Positions 34,788 to 42,376 of a stretch of 64,000 nt of DNA are shown in pieces. The stretch comes from JBLIRR01 sp049472395. Lineage in GTDB: Bacteria; SZUA-182; DTGQ01; JBLIRR01. Position 1 is the first letter of the stretch. Each line of letters opens with the position of its first letter. The position numbers were made by a program, and so were the translations under genes. The notes beneath the pieces were generated by a model that made no database searches, was not told the DNA's origin, and saw only the letters and a program-made list of their open reading frames with translations. The stretch lies in assembly GCA_049472395.1 (NCBI GenBank), contig JBLIRR010000005.1, forward strand, positions 62,001 to 126,000, given 5' to 3'.

Positions 34788-37250
34788 TCACACTCCTTCT
34801 GCACCTGGCCCAAAAAGGGGCAATTGCCTGCTTCGGGGTGCTGGTTTTGACTTTGGTGGTTTCGGCTGAGTCTCTTTTGGTCTTTCTGTATTGAGCGGTA
34901 CCACTGGTTTAAAGATTGATACCTGCTCCCTTTCATGAGGATTTCGTGTATAAAAAGGATGCCGCTTGTCCATAAAATCTTCAATCTCGCAGGCTGTCCT
35001 ATGATCATTTCTATCCACGCACAGATCTTGTATATCTAGTAATTCGTCCTCTAATTCGCAATCATAATCCTTAAATACCCCTTTATTTCGACCAATATAG
35101 GAGAAGAAAAGAAAACGAGGATTTCGGCTATACTTTTTTGTGCCGCAACGGGCATACTGAAGCAATAGAGGATAAAGTTGGGCGCTTGCCAGATAATGAC
35201 ATATATCTAGCAATTCTTCCTCAGAAAAGGTAAGATGATGCATGGCCTTTTCCAAATAAGGACCGATTATCTTCATCTCTTTCCGCAAGGGTGGAGAGAG
35301 GGATTGATTATCGCAGACCATAGCAAAGGGCAATGTAATGAGGTTAGACACATCTTTAATTGATGGTTTCTGCTCAAGCCTTTTCTCGAGAACTTCAAAA
35401 TAGGCAGATAAGGTTTTCCCTGATATATGCCAATTGACTCCTTCAAGGAGAGTATAAAAGTAAGCAAACGTATCGTTTTGAACCGATTGAAGCCCTTCTT
35501 GAATAAGGGCATGCCCTTTTTCTTCATCTTCCATAGCTATTTCAGCAATTCCCCAGATAATGTGCACGGTTCCCCGTCTTTTTGGGGAATATGATAAAGA
35601 AGACGCTATTTGAAAATCCTTTCTCGCCAGAGTGAATTTTTTCTTAGTAATTCGTTCGCGTGCAGAATGAATATGAATGGTAATTTTTTGATGAAGAGCC
35701 TTCTCATTTAAAGGATCAAATTGAAGAAGCTTATCCAAGTACTGACGGGCTTTTTGGAAAGCCTTTCTCTGAAAGGCAAATTTGGACAAGGATAGCAGAG
35801 CATCACTGTTATCAGGGAAGACATGGAGAAGTTTTTCCGTCCATTTTTGAGCGTGCTTTTGATTATTATGCGTTTTATAAAATTGGATAATCTTTTCATA
35901 AATCTCTTTCTCAGTAGGATCAAATTTCACACTTTCGGTAAGATATGAGATATAATCGTGTCTATGTTGTAACTTTTTTCCAAAAAGCATCGCATGAAAG
36001 ATATTTTCCAGGGGATTTTCTTTTGGACAATGGTCTGCTATACGTCTGAGGATTTGGGCTATGGCTAAATCTTTTTCTTGCCGAGTCGGGTATCCCTCAG
36101 CACGGTTATGCTTAAGTTCATCAAGGCATGCTTCCCATGTATCAATAGCCTTGTCCCAATTACGTTGATTTTCATAAAAGAGGGCTTCTATCCTGTATCT
36201 TTCATATAAAGGGAGGGTATCGCCCCATAAAGATTCATAGCTTTTCAGGAGACTGCCCAATGAAGTTCCTTTCACTTGAGATAGATTGAGCATGATATGG
36301 ACAGAGCTTTGCCGCAATAATTCCCGATCTTTGTCCGCATCCGGCGGCAGATGATCACTCATTTTCGTTACTATTTTGAGCATCTCCTTATGATTGTTCG
36401 ATTGGCAGGCTTTTGTAAATGCAATGGACAAAGAAAGGAGAGAAGCGTGAGTTCCCACAATCTTATTTAAAAGATGAGTTTCTTCCGGAAGAAGAGAAGA
36501 AAGGTGAGGTTCGTGGGCAGAGCATATAATTGAATGAAAAAGCGGTAAGATACATGCTATTGGTGAATCCCCCGGCATCCGTTGAAAAATGTCTGCTGCC
36601 TCCTCGTCATTATAGTGATAAAAAGCAACAAGCCCTTTAATGAAAGCCTTCCAATCCCGGCAGGAAGATCGCACGCCTATGGGTTTGAGTATTTCGCCAA
36701 TTCTATCCTCCTGTTTTGAAAATAGAGCGAGGAGCGCCTCTTCTATGCACCTATTATGCTTTACAATAATTGATTCCGGAGGGATAAGCTCACGAATGCC
36801 GGGAGTCTCAGCCAGGATAAGAAGGGCCACTATGGATTCCAATTTATGTAATTGTTTTGGATCGCTGAATTTATTTCGATGAGCATATAGCTCCGTGACC
36901 GCTTTTGGGTAATTCTGAACGAGAAAGAGTTGCTGTATATAGAAACAAATGTCAAGCTCTTTTCCATGCACACGTTTTACATGCTCATAGAGCTCAATGG
37001 ATTCATGATGCATGCCTTTAAGTCCTAATTCCTTGACTCGTCCTTCATAGGATCGCATCAATTGATGCAATGCGACTTCATTGTCACCCTGTTTCATGGC
37101 ACAAATAGCCTTATAGTTCTCAATGGCCTTTTTATATTGATTATTTTCCAGATAAAGGCGCGCGTTTTTTTCTAATTCTGTGAGGGGTATCTTGGTAAGA
37201 TCGACTTTTTTAGATTTTTTTTTGTCTTTGTGATGTTTCTTTTTACTCAT
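34788..37250 (-). CDS. Large TPR/solenoid protein of the accessory Hsp70 operon
   Basis: This 820-aa cytoplasmic protein begins with a very basic segment (KKKHHKDKKKSKK) and then helical repeats: LEKNARLYLENNQYKKAIENYKAI, WDKAIDTWEACLDEL and AFQKARQYLDKLLQFDPLNEKALHQK are the clearest TPR units. A Pro-rich basic tail (about 785-820, ERPKETQPKPPKSKP) ends it. There is no signal peptide. As the first gene of the operon, followed 3 nt later by the J-like gene, it may be a client or co-chaperone scaffold for the Hsp70. Function unknown. Confidence 0.75.
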   Translation of the reverse strand: MSKKKHHKDKKKSKKVDLTKIPLTELEKNARLYLENNQYKKAIENYKAICAMKQGDNEVALHQLMRSYEGRVKELGLKGMHHESIELYEHVKRVHGKELDICFYIQQLFLVQNYPKAVTELYAHRNKFSDPKQLHKLESIVALLILAETPGIRELIPPESIIVKHNRCIEEALLALFSKQEDRIGEILKPIGVRSSCRDWKAFIKGLVAFYHYNDEEAADIFQRMPGDSPIACILPLFHSIICSAHEPHLSSLLPEETHLLNKIVGTHASLLSLSIAFTKACQSNNHKEMLKIVTKMSDHLPPDADKDRELLRQSSVHIMLNLSQVKGTSLGSLLKSYESLWGDTLPLYERYRIEALFYENQRNWDKAIDTWEACLDELKHNRAEGYPTRQEKDLAIAQILRRIADHCPKENPLENIFHAMLFGKKLQHRHDYISYLTESVKFDPTEKEIYEKIIQFYKTHNNQKHAQKWTEKLLHVFPDNSDALLSLSKFAFQRKAFQKARQYLDKLLQFDPLNEKALHQKITIHIHSARERITKKKFTLARKDFQIASSLSYSPKRRGTVHIIWGIAEIAMEDEEKGHALIQEGLQSVQNDTFAYFYTLLEGVNWHISGKTLSAYFEVLEKRLEQKPSIKDVSNLITLPFAMVCDNQSLSPPLRKEMKIIGPYLEKAMHHLTFSEEELLDICHYLASAQLYPLLLQYARCGTKKYSRNPRFLFFSYIGRNKGVFKDYDCELEDELLDIQDLCVDRNDHRTACEIEDFMDKRHPFYTRNPHEREQVSIFKPVVPLNTERPKETQPKPPKSKPAPRSRQLPLFGPGAEGV

Positions 37251-37425
37251 TCTTATTGATTCGCTTTTTTTCTATCTAAAAAGCCTACATGAGGGCGTGC
37301 CCTTAATTAATTATAAGAATATATGAGAGTTTTTTTCTATCGAGGATTAAAAAGCAAATCCATTATATCATGAGGAATAAAATATGACAATGGAAAAATG
37401 TTAAAGGCTTTGTTGACTTATCTAT

Positions 37426-38145
37426 TTAATCAAATGCCATATCAGTCTTCCACACTTCCCATACTTTTCCTACTAAATCCGGACCGGGTTTAAGTGTCAT
37501 TTTGCCTGGTTTCCATCCTGATGGAGTAGCTTCCGTACCTTTGCTCTCTCTCACGTGCTGAAATGCTTGGATCTGCCGGATGGATTCATTAACATTTCTT
37601 CCCACAGGAGGAGTGAGTACTTCATATCCCTGAATTACACCATCCGGATCGATAATGAATCTTCCTCTTGTTTCCACACCTGCATCTTCATCATACACAC
37701 CATAAATTGTTCCCACTCTACCACCCGCATCTGATAACATAGGATAGGGTATACCACCGGATACCATTTTAGAAAGTTCGTTATCATTCCACATTTTATG
37801 CACAAAAATACTATCAACACTCATGGAGAGGATATCTACGCCAAGTTTTTGAAATTCAGGGTATTTTTCGGCAACTGCCGAAATCTCTGTTGCTCAGACA
37901 AAGGTGAAATCACCGGGATAAAAACATAGTACGACCCATTTACCAAGATATTCAGACAATTTTACCTGGATAAATTTACCCTTATGATATGCTGGGGCCA
38001 TGAAATCAGGGGCCTTTTTCCCTACTTTAATCATTGAATGTGTCTCCTTTTTCATATTTTCTTGTTCTGTTTCTTGTTTTTGTTCTGTTTCACCAACAGG
38101 GCTGCCGGTTGGTCTTGCGCAACCGATTTTCATTTCTTCGCCCAT
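37426..38145 (-). CDS. Selenocysteine-containing peroxiredoxin (AhpC/PrxU type)
   Basis: The frame is open from ATG 38145 to 37426 (239 residues) except for one in-frame TGA at 37894-37896. Around it the protein reads KWVVLCFYPGDFTFV-U-ATEISAVAEKYPEF, so UGA sits exactly at the peroxidatic Cys of AhpC-type peroxiredoxins (FTFVCPTE), giving Sec84. A SECIS-like hairpin lies directly downstream. MSVDSIFVHKMW, GRFIIDPDGVI and GWKPGK confirm the family. The C-terminal resolving Cys (EVCP) is replaced (EATPSGWKPG); other Cys are only C9 and C74, so the mechanism is 1-Sec-like or uses an external thiol. The start has AGAAGGAGC 5-6 nt upstream. Read naively this looks like two genes or a frameshift. 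Enzymes of this type reduce peroxides. Confidence 0.93.
37866..37883 (-). promoter_or_regulatory. Bacterial SECIS-like hairpin
   Basis: Starting 10 nt after the UGA codon on the minus strand, TTTCGGC-AGTT-GCCGAAA forms a perfect 7-bp stem with a 4-nt loop containing the GU dinucleotide typical of SelB-binding elements. The loop G is 19 nt after UGA, within the range known for bacterial SECIS elements. Confidence 0.85.
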
Positions 38146-38282
38146 ATCGTGCTCCTTCTATTTTATCACTTTATATCTTTCAGCTCATGCTGAAGTTTAT
38201 GAAAAAAACCTGAATAAACAATATGTTATATCTAGAAGATACCCTATTGTAACACATTTACCCATGGTATGCAAAATGAGAC

Positions 38283-38353
38283 AGCAATTCTGTTACCCCA
38301 CTCGCCACATGTTGTGTGCCCAAAATTAGAATTGCTGAAGATGAGAACTGCTG
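38283..38353. repeat. Palindrome plus inverted 15-mer of the dispersed repeat family
   Basis: AGCAATTCT (38283-38291) faces AGAATTGCT (38328-38336), the same 9-bp end as the MITE at 44051-44293. Directly after, AGATGAGAACTGCTG (38339-38353) is the exact reverse complement of CAGCAGTTCTCATCT at 14803-14817. This looks like a remnant of two overlapping elements. Confidence 0.55.
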
Positions 38354-38370
38354 AGACTTTCTGCTTATAT

Positions 38371-38399
38371 TTGACAAAAATCCGATTTGGGGATATAGT
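38371..38399 (+). promoter_or_regulatory. Sigma-70-type promoter upstream of the Gly/Tyr-rich gene
   Basis: TTGACA (38371-38376), a 17-bp spacer and TATAGT (38394-38399) point toward the gene at 38721. The resulting leader of about 315 nt contains the mini-ORF at 38645-38695. Confidence 0.6.
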
Positions 38400-38644
38400 A
38401 TGCTAGAATGTAAGAATAAAGTTCTTTAAAAAATAAAAAGATGCCCGAAATCCTTATCTCTATTCTTTCCTGAGCAGCAAGTAACTCACCATGTGTGACC
38501 GGCTAATTATCTACCCGAGAATGCAATTTTTTGTCATATTCCGGTGGAGAGTTCTTTTATTTTCTGACATATCCTTTCCGTTTGTGGTTTAAGAAACTTG
38601 AATGATGTTTACAGTAATAAAAAAACCCTGTGAAAGGAGGTGAT

Positions 38645-38695
38645 ATGAGAATTAACTTTTTATTGAGAGAAAGTTTTTCTTATAATTTAGGGTAA
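38645..38695 (+). CDS. Putative leader mini-ORF, 16 codons
   Basis: GAAAGGAGGTGAT, a near-complete match to the 16S anti-Shine-Dalgarno, stands right before ATG 38645; the spacing from GGAGG is only about 5 nt. The peptide would be MRINFLLRESFSYNLG. It ends 25 nt before the start of the Gly/Tyr-rich protein, whose own site is CAGGAGGAG. Confidence 0.45.
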   Translation: MRINFLLRESFSYNLG

Positions 38696-38720
38696 AGAGC
38701 TTAAACAGGAGGAGTAAGAA

Positions 38721-39263
38721 ATGAGAAAGAAAGGAATTTATATTCTTATCATCATGGCCGTACTTATTGCCTTGAGCTTATGTTCTACCCAAAAAGCCAA
38801 CGCATATTATGGTTTGTATGGCGGATATGGTCTTTATGGTTTGTATGGTGGTGGCTTGTATGGTTTAGGGCTTTATGGTGGTGGCCTTTATGGTCTTTAC
38901 GGTGGCCTGTATGGTTTGTATGGCGGTGGTTTGTATGGTTTAGGGCTTTATGGCGGTGGCCTTTATGGTCTGTATGGCTTAGGTCTCTATGGCGGCGGCC
39001 TGTATGGTGCAGGGCTCTATGGCTTAGGTCTTTATGGCGGAGGTCTTTATGGTGCCGGACTTTATGATATGTGGCTATTTAGCCTCTTAGCGGGCCTATT
39101 GAGTCGACCAACCATCACGCCTGTCGAACCGACGGTCACGTTACCCGCAGCAACGCCGGCTGTAACTCCAGCAGTGACACCGGCTGTCACTCCTGTGACA
39201 ACGCCTGTCACTCCTGTAGCTACTCCAGCAGCCATCGGAGGATTGATCCCGTTTTTCTGGTAG
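38721..39263 (+). CDS. Secreted Gly-Leu-Tyr repeat protein with Thr/Pro-rich tail
   Basis: This 180-aa protein has a signal peptide ending KANA. From about 29 to 112 it consists almost only of tandem YGL, YGG and YGA units (YGLYGGGLYGLGLYGGGLYG pattern). A linker DMWLFSLLAGLLSRP leads to a tail of VTPAVTP and VTTPVTP repeats, and the end is IGGLIPFFW. The repeats use varied codons, so the protein sequence rather than the DNA is maintained. Gly/Tyr-rich repeats of this kind occur in structural or adhesive secreted proteins; no specific role can be assigned. A terminator-like hairpin follows at 39364. Confidence 0.8.
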   Translation: MRKKGIYILIIMAVLIALSLCSTQKANAYYGLYGGYGLYGLYGGGLYGLGLYGGGLYGLYGGLYGLYGGGLYGLGLYGGGLYGLYGLGLYGGGLYGAGLYGLGLYGGGLYGAGLYDMWLFSLLAGLLSRPTITPVEPTVTLPAATPAVTPAVTPAVTPVTTPVTPVATPAAIGGLIPFFW

Positions 39264-39276
39264 GTTCCAATTGAGG

Positions 39277-39362
39277 CAGTAATTCTCATTTTGTTGCGCA
39301 GATGACCTTGGGGGGGAGGGGGGGACCCCGCGTTCAAGGGAAAAACCTTCAAAATGACTATA
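39277..39362. repeat. Imperfect palindrome of the dispersed repeat family
   Basis: CAGTAATTCTCATTTTG (39277-39293) pairs loosely with CAAAATGAC and following bases near 39350-39362. The centre carries a run of G residues (39309-39324) and ACCCCGCG. It lies between the Gly/Tyr-rich gene and its hairpin. Confidence 0.4.
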
Positions 39363-39363
39363 A

Positions 39364-39424
39364 CCACTACCTCACAAGACGGTGAATGATAAATCTGTTC
39401 ATCGTCTTGTGAGGCTGTAGTGGT
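39364..39424 (+). terminator. Long hairpin downstream of the Gly/Tyr-rich gene
   Basis: CCACTAC-CTCACAAGACG pairs with CGTCTTGTGAG-(GCT)-GTAGTGG across a loop of about 20 nt, and a pyrimidine-rich stretch with TTTTTTT follows within 35 nt. It is a likely transcription end for the gene at 38721. Confidence 0.6.
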
Positions 39425-39513
39425 GCACTTCTTTTCCTATTTTTTTATTGATCCTGAATCTGCAAGTCTTCTTTGGAAAGGGGTATTTTTAACCTTATTT
39501 CTGTAATAAAAAT

Positions 39514-39738
39514 ATGCAGAAGACCTTGTCTCAAAAAATCAAGACAGTGATAAAGCAGGTTGAAGAGGGACTTTATTTTGAAGCTATTGATAAATTAGAA
39601 AATGATATTCTCGGTAAAATAAGCCCCTGTATAGCCCCTGATATACCTGATAAAAAGAGCTGGATAATTGACTGTCCCCTCCAGAATCATTTCCATACGG
39701 AAATTCCGCTTATCACAGATCTATTGATGGACATATAA
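39514..39738 (+). CDS. Small hypothetical protein, domain remnant
   Basis: This 74-aa protein reads LSQKIKTVIKQVEEGLYFEAIDKLENDILGKI, then PDKKSWIIDC and a helical end. The pattern (IK.V..GLY..AI.KL.NDIL.K...PDK..WI.DC) resembles a helical domain found at the C-terminus of some secreted proteins, so it may be a detached fragment of a larger gene. No ribosome site is evident. A real but possibly non-functional short gene. Confidence 0.45.
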   Translation: MQKTLSQKIKTVIKQVEEGLYFEAIDKLENDILGKISPCIAPDIPDKKSWIIDCPLQNHFHTEIPLITDLLMDI

Positions 39739-39744
39739 GGAGCG

Positions 39745-40218
39745 TTATCTGAATTCGTGTACAAGAATAAAATCGTTATTTGCGCGAGTCCCGTGACACC
39801 CTATACACCCGTCTGGTTTCCCATAAGGGTTCGCTTTACCTTCAGGAGAATATTTCACCCAAAACCAATCGCCGGCAGAAGGATTGTAGTCACGAACCTT
39901 ATACATCACAGTGATAGCCTGGAGTTTTTCAGCTCTGTTATAATTTTCCTTCACCTGAATAGAGCCATACTGCACAGGGGGTCTTGTTGAGTGAAAGATA
40001 TGATCATTCACATAGACCTTATGAAGAGGTCCGTGAGGGGCGCGGCCTGGCTGCATGCCCTGGTGGTCCGGCCAAAATTTCCACTCCTTATAAGGGGATT
40101 CGTTTGTTATATACTCCCATAATTTTGCCGGATCTGCAGGAGGCATCTCCGAAAATGCTGCTCTCCCAAATATAAAAAATAGGGCGATGGATAGACCTGC
40201 AATAATTACTTTTTTCAT
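39745..40218 (-). CDS. Cytochrome P460-family heme protein
   Basis: This 157-aa periplasmic protein has a signal peptide ending AAFS. The mature chain has KEWKFWPDHQGMQPGRAPHGPLHKVYVN, YGSIQVKENY, MYKVRDYNPSAGDWFWVKYSPEG and a c-type heme site CIGCH (Cys138, Cys141, His142). This order fits the cytochrome P460 family, whose studied members oxidise hydroxylamine or bind NO; many members have unknown roles. The membrane protein gene 37 nt upstream is likely in the same operon, perhaps as its electron partner. Confidence 0.85.
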   Translation of the reverse strand: MKKVIIAGLSIALFFIFGRAAFSEMPPADPAKLWEYITNESPYKEWKFWPDHQGMQPGRAPHGPLHKVYVNDHIFHSTRPPVQYGSIQVKENYNRAEKLQAITVMYKVRDYNPSAGDWFWVKYSPEGKANPYGKPDGCIGCHGTRANNDFILVHEFR

Positions 40219-40255
40219 TGGGTTCTCCCTTCCTATGGTGAAAAAGGTTGCATGA

Positions 40256-40684
40256 TTATATTCCTACCACATACCTTAAATACACGATCACACCGGTCCA
40301 TATTTGGCTTAGGGCGAGCATCACTGCCACAAGGTTACTAAGACCATGTACTAAAGGCAAAATGGTTTGTTTTTTCCTCGTGCTGTTCATATAAAGACCT
40401 GATCCCAGTCCGAATAGGATAATGAATGCTATTATCAATCCGATTTTACTGTGAACCTTTGTCATAAAAAATCCATGCCAATAAAAATACACAATACTCA
40501 TGCCGCCAATAAGCCCTCCTACAAAGAACATCGACACAATGATACCCAGTATCACATGGCGCTTCCATTTAAAAGTGGTGTGTTGATGAGCGTGTAAGGA
40601 TTTAAAGCGCGCAAGACCTAAATAAAATACATAGAAGCTGAGCAGAATACCGAATATTTGCCCCATGGGATGAATTAAAAGCAT
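40256..40684 (-). CDS. Four-helix membrane protein, possible heme-binding (DUF4079-like)
   Basis: This 142-aa protein has four hydrophobic helices with His residues placed near helix ends (HPMGQ, KRHVILG, WHGFF, KVHSKIG, LVHGLSN). That layout resembles b-type cytochrome membrane anchors and DUF4079. It lies directly upstream of the P460-type cytochrome and could pass electrons between it and the quinone pool (inference). Ribosome site AAAGGAGAAAG. Confidence 0.65.
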   Translation of the reverse strand: MLLIHPMGQIFGILLSFYVFYLGLARFKSLHAHQHTTFKWKRHVILGIIVSMFFVGGLIGGMSIVYFYWHGFFMTKVHSKIGLIIAFIILFGLGSGLYMNSTRKKQTILPLVHGLSNLVAVMLALSQIWTGVIVYLRYVVGI

Positions 40685-40815
40685 ATCTTTCTCCTTTGGA
40701 CTATGATTTATTAATTAAACAAGTAATTTTGCTCATTCTCAAGGGTTTCATGCCCCCTTTTTTTGACTTTTTTCCCCACTCATTGACATTTGTGGTTATG
40801 GAGGGAATAAAAAAA

Positions 40816-40844
40816 GGGCACGGTCTTAGTTGAAGACCGTGCCC
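40816..40844 (-). terminator. Bidirectional rho-independent terminator
   Basis: GGGCACGGTCTT and AAGACCGTGCCC form a perfect 12-bp stem around AGTTG. On the minus strand a T-rich run follows, ending the Gly/Ser-rich gene at 40867; on the plus strand TCCTTTTTT follows. Confidence 0.9.
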
Positions 40845-40866
40845 TCCTTTTTTATGCGTGTATGTA

Positions 40867-41898
40867 TTAGTAATAATATTGATATTGAGGCGCATATTGC
40901 TGTGTAGCCTGCGTTTGAGTAGTAGCCGGGACGCTTTGATATCCATAGGGAGCATACGCTGACGTGGTGGGAGCAGCAGTATAACCGCCACCATAAGAAG
41001 GAGCATAGGCACTTCCATACACAGGAGGAGCAGTCACTAAACCACCTGAGTAAGCGCTGTATCCCGGATTGATTCCATAACTTGCACCCGAATATCCCAA
41101 ACTGCCGAGCCCTGATGAAATACCGAGCCCACCAAAACTGCCTAATCCGCCAAGCCTTGATGAAATGCCGAGCCCACCTATGCTGCGTATGCCACCAAGA
41201 CTTCCGAAGGAGCTTATGCTACTGCCTAAACCGCCAATTCCACCTACTCCACCAAATGAGGTGGGCAATGAAAAGCTCCCTAAGCCACCGGAGGTATATG
41301 CAAGAGCATAACCCAAAGCTGCGGTGGAAGGATTTTGCATCAGGCTCGTTGCCATCATCGCAGTCGGATCCGGTCGAGAAGCAGCATATTGATATCCCTC
41401 GCCAAATGCGCTGCCTGCGGTAGAAGTTTCAGTATACACACCAGGTGTTGACTGGACAACAGGAATCTGACCAGTTGAGAATATACCGTATGATGCTTGT
41501 CCAAATTCACTTCCCATACCGCCATATATTGGAAGAGGAATGGCTCCCATACCCATGCCGGTTACTTGATAACTTACCGACTCGCCAGTTAATGGATTTG
41601 TATAGATATAACCTTCTCCGACCTCTCCATATCCAACATCGGGCTCATAATGCCATGTTTGAATTACTTCGCCCCATGGGGAGGTCATTGTATCATGTTG
41701 ATATAAATCTGCGCTTCGCTCCGCGTCTTCTTCATCAACCATTCCATGATCGCCCCGTGTTCCTTCATTTACGCTTTTGCCGACAACGATGTCGTCCTCG
41801 TATTCATCTGCTCGCGTTATAGGTGCACTGCTCATGAAAGATACTGCAAAAATAAATAATACTAATGTGATTAAACTCAATAACCTTTTGAAAGACAT
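40867..41898 (-). CDS. Secreted Gly/Ser-rich low-complexity protein
   Basis: The start is set at ATG 41898, behind GGAGAAGAAG and at the head of a signal peptide (LLSLITLVLFIFAVSFMSSA); a longer frame to 42006 would put an extra hydrophobic segment before it. The 343-aa product has an acidic part (about 25-60), a segment with GEGYIYTNPLTGESVSYQVTG, then a long G-S-L-I repeat (GGLGS, GGIGG, GLGISS; about 195-270). The tail is Tyr/Ala/Gln-rich and ends YAPQYQYYY. It resembles fibre- or matrix-forming secreted proteins in composition. Role unknown. Confidence 0.75.
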   Translation of the reverse strand: MSFKRLLSLITLVLFIFAVSFMSSAPITRADEYEDDIVVGKSVNEGTRGDHGMVDEEDAERSADLYQHDTMTSPWGEVIQTWHYEPDVGYGEVGEGYIYTNPLTGESVSYQVTGMGMGAIPLPIYGGMGSEFGQASYGIFSTGQIPVVQSTPGVYTETSTAGSAFGEGYQYAASRPDPTAMMATSLMQNPSTAALGYALAYTSGGLGSFSLPTSFGGVGGIGGLGSSISSFGSLGGIRSIGGLGISSRLGGLGSFGGLGISSGLGSLGYSGASYGINPGYSAYSGGLVTAPPVYGSAYAPSYGGGYTAAPTTSAYAPYGYQSVPATTQTQATQQYAPQYQYYY

Positions 41899-42376
41899 CT
41901 TCTTCTCCTCTATAAATTTTTTTGTAACATTTGAAAAAATATTAAAATAAAAAATATATAAATTAATACATAGTAATAATAATGCTATTTTAGTTTTTAT
42001 ATACATACCCCCTTTCTATGTATCAGTATTTTAAAAGCTTATTTCATTGTTGCTGCATTTGTTACTTATTGACCGAATAGAATAAAAAACCTTTCAAAAT
42101 AAAATAATTTAATCATTTTCACAAGGCTCAATGAATATCTATCAGTTTGATACTATTAACAAAATGAGTATCCTTTGCAATGATGCTCAAGGAAGGGGAG
42201 CGCAAGGGGCAGGAGAGCACCTTTTTAAATAAGTTCTATGCACTATAGAATAGGAGTGCGCAATATCAAAGAATTTACTTTTTATCTCCGAGATTTATAG
42301 TATGAGAATCGCTTATGCATTATTTGAAGTTTATTAGTATAGAGGTTTCTCAGGATAATAATAACAGAGGGAGGAT
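41899..42376. other. 478-bp divergent intergenic region
   Basis: This AT-rich spacer lies between the Gly/Ser-rich gene (minus) and the NDK-like gene (plus). On the minus strand AAAGGGGG abuts an in-frame ATG at 42006, another example of a strong ribosome site in a leader. No other feature is convincing. Confidence 0.4.

Larger units (their letters stand above)
38146..38720. other. 575-bp region between the selenoprotein and the Gly/Tyr-rich gene
   Basis: It holds a palindromic repeat pair (38283-38353), a strong plus-strand promoter (38371-38399) and a mini-ORF with an excellent ribosome site (38645-38695). The remaining sequence is AT-rich without clear coding content. The selenoprotein promoter, reading the other way, should lie within 38160-38280 but I see no clear one. 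Confidence 0.5.

Noticed and set aside
37894..37896. Stop codon splitting the peroxiredoxin, read as frameshift or two genes
   Set aside because: The frame is unchanged across TGA, the stop replaces exactly the catalytic Cys and a SECIS-like hairpin follows, so selenocysteine explains it better than an error.
38780..39067. Trp-rich alternative frame in the Gly/Tyr repeat gene
   Set aside because: It is the shifted reading of the YGL/YGG repeats; the first frame has the signal peptide and ribosome site.
41082..41822. Long plus-strand frames opposite the Gly/Ser-rich gene
   Set aside because: Antisense shadows of repetitive coding sequence, without ribosome sites or signal peptides.
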